DNA of 64,000 nt from the NCBI GenBank assembly GCA_030035585.1, contig CM057481.1:58227128-58291127 (forward strand), written 5' to 3'. Below, piece by piece: positions 58,175 through 64,000 of the stretch. Below the pieces are notes generated by a model that had not been told where the DNA came from, did not search any database, and was given only the letters and a program-made list of their open reading frames with translations. The translations under genes and the position numbers were made by a program. This DNA is from Dugong dugon (lineage: Eukaryota > Chordata > Mammalia > Sirenia > Dugongidae). Position 1 is the first letter of the stretch. Each line of letters begins with the position of its first letter.

Positions 58175-61028
58175 TTTTCAGTCAGAAAAGGTTTTATTAT
58201 AAGAAACAATGACATCAGGTAAAAATGCAAAAAATTGTGCAATCATGGCAAAATGTTTAAAATATCTACACATTTGCCTCCATAGGACTACAGTACTTAC
58301 TACATACCTGAGCGCTGAACAATGAATGCCATTTTAAACTGCTTTATGTAGGGAATCTGATTCCTCACAGATCACATCCACTTTGTCTCACGCACCAATG
58401 AAATAACCTTGATGCTTGAGCATCAACTTCATAACAGACAACAAAGATGGAAGATAAAGAATACAATTTCTACTTCCCTATAACATAGTTATCCCAAGTC
58501 CAGTTTTCAATGTGTCAAAAATATATAGGAAAGTGCTACATACATTCTTCAAATGTCAAAACAAAGTTAAAGTGAGACTGGCATACATTAGACTTACCCT
58601 ATTTTAATTCTGTAGTACCCATTGTGCCTTTTACTAACGTTCTGGTCATACTCTGCAAACGTACCTCAAATATCTAAACATAAACCCATATACAACTCAT
58701 CTTAGTTTTCTAGGACCTCTTCTGAAACTATTTAAAAGTGGCAAAACGTCCCAGCTATATAATTTAAACAATAGTTCTGCATACAAAATTCAATATATAT
58801 CTACTCCCATAGCAAATCCTAAACCTGGGCTTTGACACACTATACTTAGATCATACCCTCAATATAAATTGTTACAACAAAACGATCAACTGTTGTGCAG
58901 ATCAACGGAATACATCTACTGTAGAATTAACCACAGTATGTTGTACTCGTCTATATCATACGACACGTGTAAATTTCTAACTAAATGTTCTATGTCATGT
59001 TTTCAAGTCATTCATTTTCCTAAATAAATACAGAAGATTGTCAGAAAGCAGCAGGAAATCTTAAATAGGCAATGAAGCTTTCAGAATTAAATTACATGAA
59101 CACCTCTTGCAAAAGTTGGTTATTTTTGTTTTTTCTTCCCTCAGCAATACTGTAAAGAATGCTTCAAAAAAACTCACAGAAATAGCCCCCAAAAAGCATG
59201 AATATAAGGAAATCAGTGTAAGATCAAGAAAAACCGGGGAGGGGAAAAGAAAAAAAAAAAAAAAGGTTCTTGGTTGATAAAGTTCACAAAGAGATTATAG
59301 ACGCTACCAAGGCCAATAAGAAGAAATCACATCTCTAGCTTTTTCTAAGACTAGATTTTAAGATGTTAGTTCCATAGATGCTGTCCACTTTAGATTCTGC
59401 TTCAGAAAACTTTCCCTACTTGTAGAGCTCTGTGACAAGAAGTCGGAAAGTTTCTGTACAACGAGGTATGTGATGCTAAGAGGCAATGTTTTAAATTTGT
59501 TTCACAGTATCACGTTACAATTTGTGCAAGACTTTTAAATACAAACCATGCCAGTTTGCTTTCTTTAAGAGAATAAAAATGTTCTGGTTAAAGACAGACT
59601 CTGGGCTATACTTATATCCTTTATCAATTATTCTAAACATAGTAAAAAATAAGTTACTGATTCAAATATCTGCATTAGGTCTTACAAACGAATTGGTTTG
59701 TCCTTCATGTTAATATTAATATTCCTAGCTGATAATTAGAAATTCATCAGTTAAGTATGAAAAATGATTTGGAACCTATACTGCTATTGTTCTATTCACT
59801 TACACTTTTCCTTCTCAATCACCTTCAGCTAGAACAATGAAAAACTACTCATCACTGTTAAATGAAAAAAATAAAAAAAAAAAATGAGGTTTTAATTACC
59901 ATACATAACTTAAAAGCAATTAAATTAGACCACTGCATGAATTTTATGTTTCCAGAAAACAGTATTTTAAAAGTAGGGGTAAAACTTCACATTATGCACT
60001 GTGCAGAGGAGAAATAAGTTACCTTTCAGGTAGAGGGTGGAAAAGGAGGTCCGGCAACAAAATAGCCCATGTTAGTGCAAATTGAGCATAACTCTCTCAC
60101 TATTCTAAGACTGAGTCCAGTTAGACCAATAACTGGCCATATCCTGCTATCACATAAGTAGAGAGTCTTGTGAAATCACAGGAGTTCAACAAGTTAAGTA
60201 CTATGACCATGAAACTAACATTCCAATCTGAAAGATAAGCAGAGGCTCAGACAATCTAAATCTATCCAGCTACACACATGAATTAACTTATACTAGCACC
60301 AGCCACCTGTGAATTTGAGCCCTTTTCGGGTTTTAAGGAAAATGAGAGTGTCAGTACTTGAAAAAGTTACGAACAGAAAACTGCTAATGTACTACATTAG
60401 CTTAACTTAAAAGTTACGCATGAAATATGAATCAGACTAAAAGCTCTTTCTGAGGCTGGTTTGTTTTTCCTTCAACCTGCTCTAATAACAGAACACATTT
60501 AAACCTTAGTACACTTGAAAATAGTACACAAAATATATATATATTAAATATTAAGAATGAGGATCTAAGTTAGTGCTCCTCCATGTTGGAGACGTCACAG
60601 CTAAAGTCAAGTCCTAGTGATATTGCCTCAGATCATTACCCGTATTTAAAATTAAAAGTCACGTCAAACTAGTTTGGATGTCTCTACCCAGAAATGCCCT
60701 AGCTGCTCTTACAGGAGTGCATAGTTGTCTTGGATCATCTGGAGTCTCAGTGATTACTTATCACAAAATTCTAGAATGATATGATTACTTTTATACCAGG
60801 AAAAAAAAAAAAAAAACTGATAATTGCACTTTGTTAACCTCAGCCTTACTGAAATGAAAACACCACAAGGATGAAAACAAACCCCTCCCTACACTGTAAT
60901 CTGTAAGAGTACCCACTCCCATGCACAGAACTCTCGGCTTTCTTAAATACTGACAGCATTCTCTATCCCTCTAAGACAAGCTTCCTCAAGTATGAGATGC
61001 TAGTGAACTCACTAAGGCCTGCTACTCA
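58175..61028 (-). other. KBTBD8: KBTBD8 3' UTR (inferred)
   Basis: About 2.85 kb between the stop codon at 61029 and the polyadenylation signal at 58198-58193, with no interspersed repeat that I recognise, unlike the sequence on either side. That repeat-free character and the single well-placed signal suggest a transcribed 3' UTR. It is AU-rich on the gene strand, with T tracts opposite the A runs near 59250, 59877 and 60802. The exact end is inferred. Confidence 0.6.
58193..58198 (-). promoter_or_regulatory. KBTBD8: Candidate polyadenylation signal AATAAA for KBTBD8
   Basis: TTTATT on the plus strand. It is the first canonical signal I see on the gene strand downstream of the stop codon, and L2 sequence starts about 230 bp beyond it. 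Confidence 0.5.
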
Positions 61029-61492
61029 TTAAAGTACTTTCTGAAGACATTGAGGATAGAGTTTAGCAACAGCACATTCGAAATGCCGGCCAAGGTCCCA
61101 GAGCCGATCTGGGGTCTCATACACTTTCATCCATTGGTCAGCGATGTCATCATATTGGTAAAGGGAATTTTTTCTGCTGGTTCTGAAGACATGTTCTTCA
61201 ACGGTCACTTGAGTAGCTCGAACAAACAAATGGAGCTTATCTTGGAAAAGTACCAGTTTAAGATAGGGATTTATGGACTGATCGCATGGAAAGTCCTTCT
61301 TGCGAGTCCATTTATTTAGCTCAATGTCATAGGCCTCTACTGTAAACATACGTTGATGATTTCCACAGGTTCCAGCTATGTAGTAGATAGAGTCCTTGTA
61401 TACAGCTGCTAAGCCCTGGATTCTAGGCACAGTCATGGGAGTTAAAAAACCCCAGTAGTCTTTTTGAGGCTCATAGAAGAGGAAAAATTCTC
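61029..61492 (-). CDS. KBTBD8: KBTBD8 last coding exon (Kelch repeats, C-terminus)
   Basis: KBTBD8 is a BTB-BACK-Kelch adaptor of the CUL3 ubiquitin ligase; CUL3-KBTBD8 acts on TCOF1 and NOLC1 in neural crest specification (known for the human protein). This exon encodes the last ~154 residues, from EFFLFYEPQKDYWGF to CLQKVL and a TAA. Kelch features visible are SIYYIAGTCGNHQRMF followed by VEAYDIELNKW, and LYQYDDIADQW. The exon starts at 61492 after the acceptor CTTTTTCTTCTTTTAG; the first base of the Gly codon comes from the previous exon (phase 1). The open frame upstream of 61492 (to 61610) is intronic read-through and not part of the protein. The BTB and BACK exons are outside the window. 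Identity rests on recall of the human sequence, which it matches almost throughout. Confidence 0.93.
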
Positions 61493-61727
61493 CTAAAAGA
61501 AGAAAAAGAAAAGAAAACAAGAATACATACATTTTCATGTTTGTCTTTTGCTTGTAGGTTGTAATTCCAATCACTGAAAAGTAAACAGCATAATTTTCCA
61601 AACATTTCACTTTCTAAATGTTTCTTTTATAATCTTCAGAAATACATTCATATGAGGTTACAAAATACCTTAAAACTTTTTCATTCCATGGCATAGTATA
61701 TTACATAATATTATTTAAAAAAAAAAC

Positions 61728-61860
61728 AAAAACATACTCACAGTGACCCTATAGGATAGAGTAGAACTGTCCCATAGGTTTTCCAAGGAGCAGCTGATGG
61801 ATATGAACTGCGTTTTTAGTTAGCAGCCTGAGCTCTTAACCACTGTGCCGCCAGGGCTCC
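61728..61860 (-). mobile_element. Afrotherian SINE, type B (short form), intronic
   Basis: Antisense copy, ending 'ccgccagggctcc', about 235 bp upstream of the KBTBD8 last exon and in the same orientation as the gene. Confidence 0.92.
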
Positions 61861-62589
61861 TCATATTATATAGACCATCTGAATTGGGATATTCATAATG
61901 GGGAGGTATAAGGAGTTACTTTGGCTTGATGACAGAAAAATAATTAAGAGCTTGGCTCCGTTTATTTTATCCAATTATGTTTTATAGAAAACTTATCTTA
62001 AGTCAACTAAAAAAACTATTATTAATAATTAGCCAGTAAGACCAAAAGGGGAGATATATATATATCCCTTCATCATAAATAAGCCACTAAAAATTTGTAT
62101 GCTAATTATTTAATTAGAAGATGGCACATGGAGTTGGTCAGTTTTGTGACTGAGTCACTTTTATAAGTGTTTACACTACTTTAGTGCTACTGGAATGCAA
62201 ACACAAATACTCAAGATGAGAAAACATGGCTTTAATAAGATAGGAAACACACACATAGTTTATGGGGTTGACTCTGAGTTAGTTTCTATTCCATTTTGAC
62301 AATAAAAGGATGTGCCGAGTCAGACTGCCAATATGAAAATGTCTGAAAGAATTAATCTAGTAAAGATTTACCAGAGTTTTGTCAATTACAACATTTATAT
62401 GCAATCCTTGTTATGAAAATTTGAACCCTTTATGAACAGATAAAATGATATTGCAATAGCCCCAGACAGTACAACATGAGTTTCCAACAAGTCATGTCGA
62501 GTTTATTTATGTAAATAAGCTTTGACTAAGAGATACCTGCTTTTAAATTGAGCCTCCCTTCAAAACTGTTCTGAGAAAGCTGGTGATAG

Positions 62590-62950
62590 GGAACCCAGGG
62601 TTGAGTAGGGACAGTGTTGATGTGTAGGTAGGTTGTCATAGGGCAACATGTGTACTAACTGTTTAATGAGAAACTATTTTGTTCTGTAAACCTTCATCTA
62701 AAGTGAGAATAGCAGCACAATCGGAATAGCGTAGTCGATGTCACTGAACAGTGCATGTAGAAATTTTTGAAATGGTGTATCTTTGGCTATGCATATTTTC
62801 ACCAAAATAAAAGGTTGAGAAGGGAGAGGGTTGACATGTTGTGGGGTTGTTAACCAATGTCATAAAACAATATGTGTACTACTGTTTAATGAGAAACTAT
62901 TTGTTCTGTAAACCTTCACCTGAAGTACAATTAAAAAAAAAAAAAACAAA
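62590..62950 (+). mobile_element. Two lineage-type L1 3' ends, sense, in tandem
   Basis: 'ctgtttaatgagaaactatt' followed by 'gttctgtaaaccttca' occurs at about 62659 and again at about 62883, each near an L1 3' end; the second finishes with an A tract at 62932. The sense matches the antisense L1 end at 20937-21060. Confidence 0.8.
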
Positions 62951-63053
62951 AACCTGTTCTGAAATTTAATAGGTGTCTTGATTAAACAAGGTAAGACTCA
63001 AAAGCTTTGTCTGAGTTGGAGAGGTTAAAATATAGGGTGTTAAAACCTTCTCT

Positions 63054-63200
63054 GGAGTCCCTGGGTGGAAGAAAAGAACTGGCGATCTACTTCCAAAATA
63101 TCAGCCATTGAAAACTCTATGGAGCACAATTCTACTCTGACATACATGGTGGGGTCTCCAGGAGTCAGAATAGACTCAACAGCAACTGGTTATGGTTTTA
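63054..63200 (+). mobile_element. Afrotherian SINE, type A, internally deleted
   Basis: 'ggagtccctgggtgg' joins directly to 'aagaaaagaactggcgatct', so the A/B-box region is lost. The 3' end 'aacagcaactggttatggtt' is intact. Confidence 0.88.
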
Positions 63201-63618
63201 AACACTTCTCTGAGTTAAGGTGTACAGGTGCCCACATGGGGGCAATGGGGTTGATTCCTTATGGTTTTTCCCTGAGCTGGTGAGATATAATGGGAAGGGG
63301 GTGGGAACTGGAGAAACCATGAGAACAGAAATTCTATAGTTATTAAGGAGAGCATCAACCTGGAGACATACCATGACAAAATGGTCAATAAAGAAACTTC
63401 ACATAATCAGGGATGGTCATAAAAAATTTTAAAAAAAACTGTTCTGAACTAGGTTTACTCTTATCTACAAATTCAACTGCCTACCTAATAATAGTGACCC
63501 TTTAACTTCAATTTTCCTTAAAACAGCTTGTTAAACCACTAGTTGTTGTCTGCATATCACCTGCCCTTATTGAAACTTTTTCTTGATAAAGAAAATATGA
63601 ATGAAAACTTTCTAAAAG

Positions 63619-63822
63619 TGGATGGTGCAAATGGTAAAGCACTCAACTGCTAACCAAAAGGTTGCAGGTTCAAGTCCACCCAGAGGCACCTCAAAATAAA
63701 GGCCTGGAGATCTACTTCTGAAAAATCAGCCATTGAAAACCCTACAGAGCACAGTTCTACTTTGACACACATGGGGTCACCATCAGTTGAAATCCACTCA
63801 ACAGCAGCTAGTTTTTGGTTTA
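63619..63822 (+). mobile_element. Afrotherian SINE, type A
   Basis: 'gtggatggtgcaaatggtaa' to 'cagcagctagtttttggttt', lacking the first bases of the 5' end. Confidence 0.9.
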
Positions 63823-64000
63823 AAGTGTACTATCCCTCTATAAATTTCTTATAGAAAAGAAGCATGTCACAAAAAACAGTTGATTTTTAAAATCTAAAGT
63901 CCTGTTTAATAAATTAAAACCAATGATGAGTAACTGAGAAAAACCTCAGGGCCTCTGACTCCTAATATATAAAATATAACCTCAGATGTAAAGATGTTCC

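Larger units (their letters stand above)
61493..64000 (-). other. KBTBD8: KBTBD8 last intron (to the window edge)
   Basis: Holds three SINEs and L1 3' ends. No sequence encoding the Kelch segment that should precede this exon was found up to 64000, so the upstream exon lies beyond the edge. A short TA run sits at about 62055-62064. Confidence 0.7.

Noticed and set aside
61493-61610. N-terminal extension of the KBTBD8 frame with a hydrophobic stretch like a signal anchor
   Set aside because: It lies upstream of a strong acceptor (polypyrimidine plus TTTAG) and translates the polypyrimidine tract; the human protein does not contain it.
1-64000. CRISPR arrays, bacterial operons, phage or toxin systems
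   Set aside because: No spaced direct repeats or prokaryotic gene organisation; spliced-gene structure and mammalian repeats throughout.

Overview
The window looks like mammalian, probably elephant or another paenungulate (Afrotheria). It is AT-rich and dense in repeats. It carries many tRNA-derived SINEs of the afrotherian type (A box like TGGCGCAGTGGTTAAG, B box like GGTTCGAATCC), several copies of an RTE/BovB-clade LINE, and young L1s with a lineage-specific 3' UTR. Older mammal-wide L2, MIR, MER5A and L1M pieces lie beneath them. Species assignment is inference from repeat content.

Only one host gene part is supported. It is the last coding exon (61029-61492, minus strand) of a Kelch-BTB gene that I recognise as KBTBD8, with about 2.85 kb of 3' UTR running left to a single well-placed polyadenylation signal at 58193-58198, and intron to the right edge. 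The remaining ~58 kb reads as the intergenic flank downstream of that gene.

Layout. 1-3336: the 5' half of a young L1 on the minus strand, with intact ORF1, ORF2 open to the window edge with all checked endonuclease residues, and a CpG-rich 5' UTR. 3337-4760: an old L1 with a 354-bp Tigger-like MITE inside. 4.8-10 kb: mostly unassigned sequence, SINEs and one solo-LTR fossil. 10.05-11.3 kb: five minus-strand elements back to back, including two internally deleted RTE derivatives with the same junction. 12.4-16.8 kb: L2 with MER5A, then two RTE copies. 18.9-24.2 kb: old L1s broken by a SINE, an RTE and a young L1 with a 16-bp target duplication. 24.8-26.4 kb: RTE. 27.6-30.6 kb: SINEs and MIR. 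31.3-37.5 kb: a nest of antisense L1 pieces bounded by a 19-bp direct repeat and holding an ORF-less L1 derivative that carried about 250 bp of 3' flank with it. 38.8-46.8 kb: L1ME, L2 and SINEs. 46.99-50.23 kb: a full-length RTE with a 9-bp target duplication and a 5' hairpin. 50.6-54.7 kb: L1ME and a long L2. 57.2-58 kb: L2. 58.2-64 kb: KBTBD8.

The mobile elements form two interacting systems. The L1 machinery accounts for the L1 fragments and the ORF-less L1. The RTE probably mobilises both its own deletion derivatives and the SINEs, whose 3' tails resemble the RTE 3' end. I found no CRISPR, bacterial or novel multi-gene system; the most notable items are the possibly live L1 and the two kinds of LINE-dependent non-autonomous derivative.
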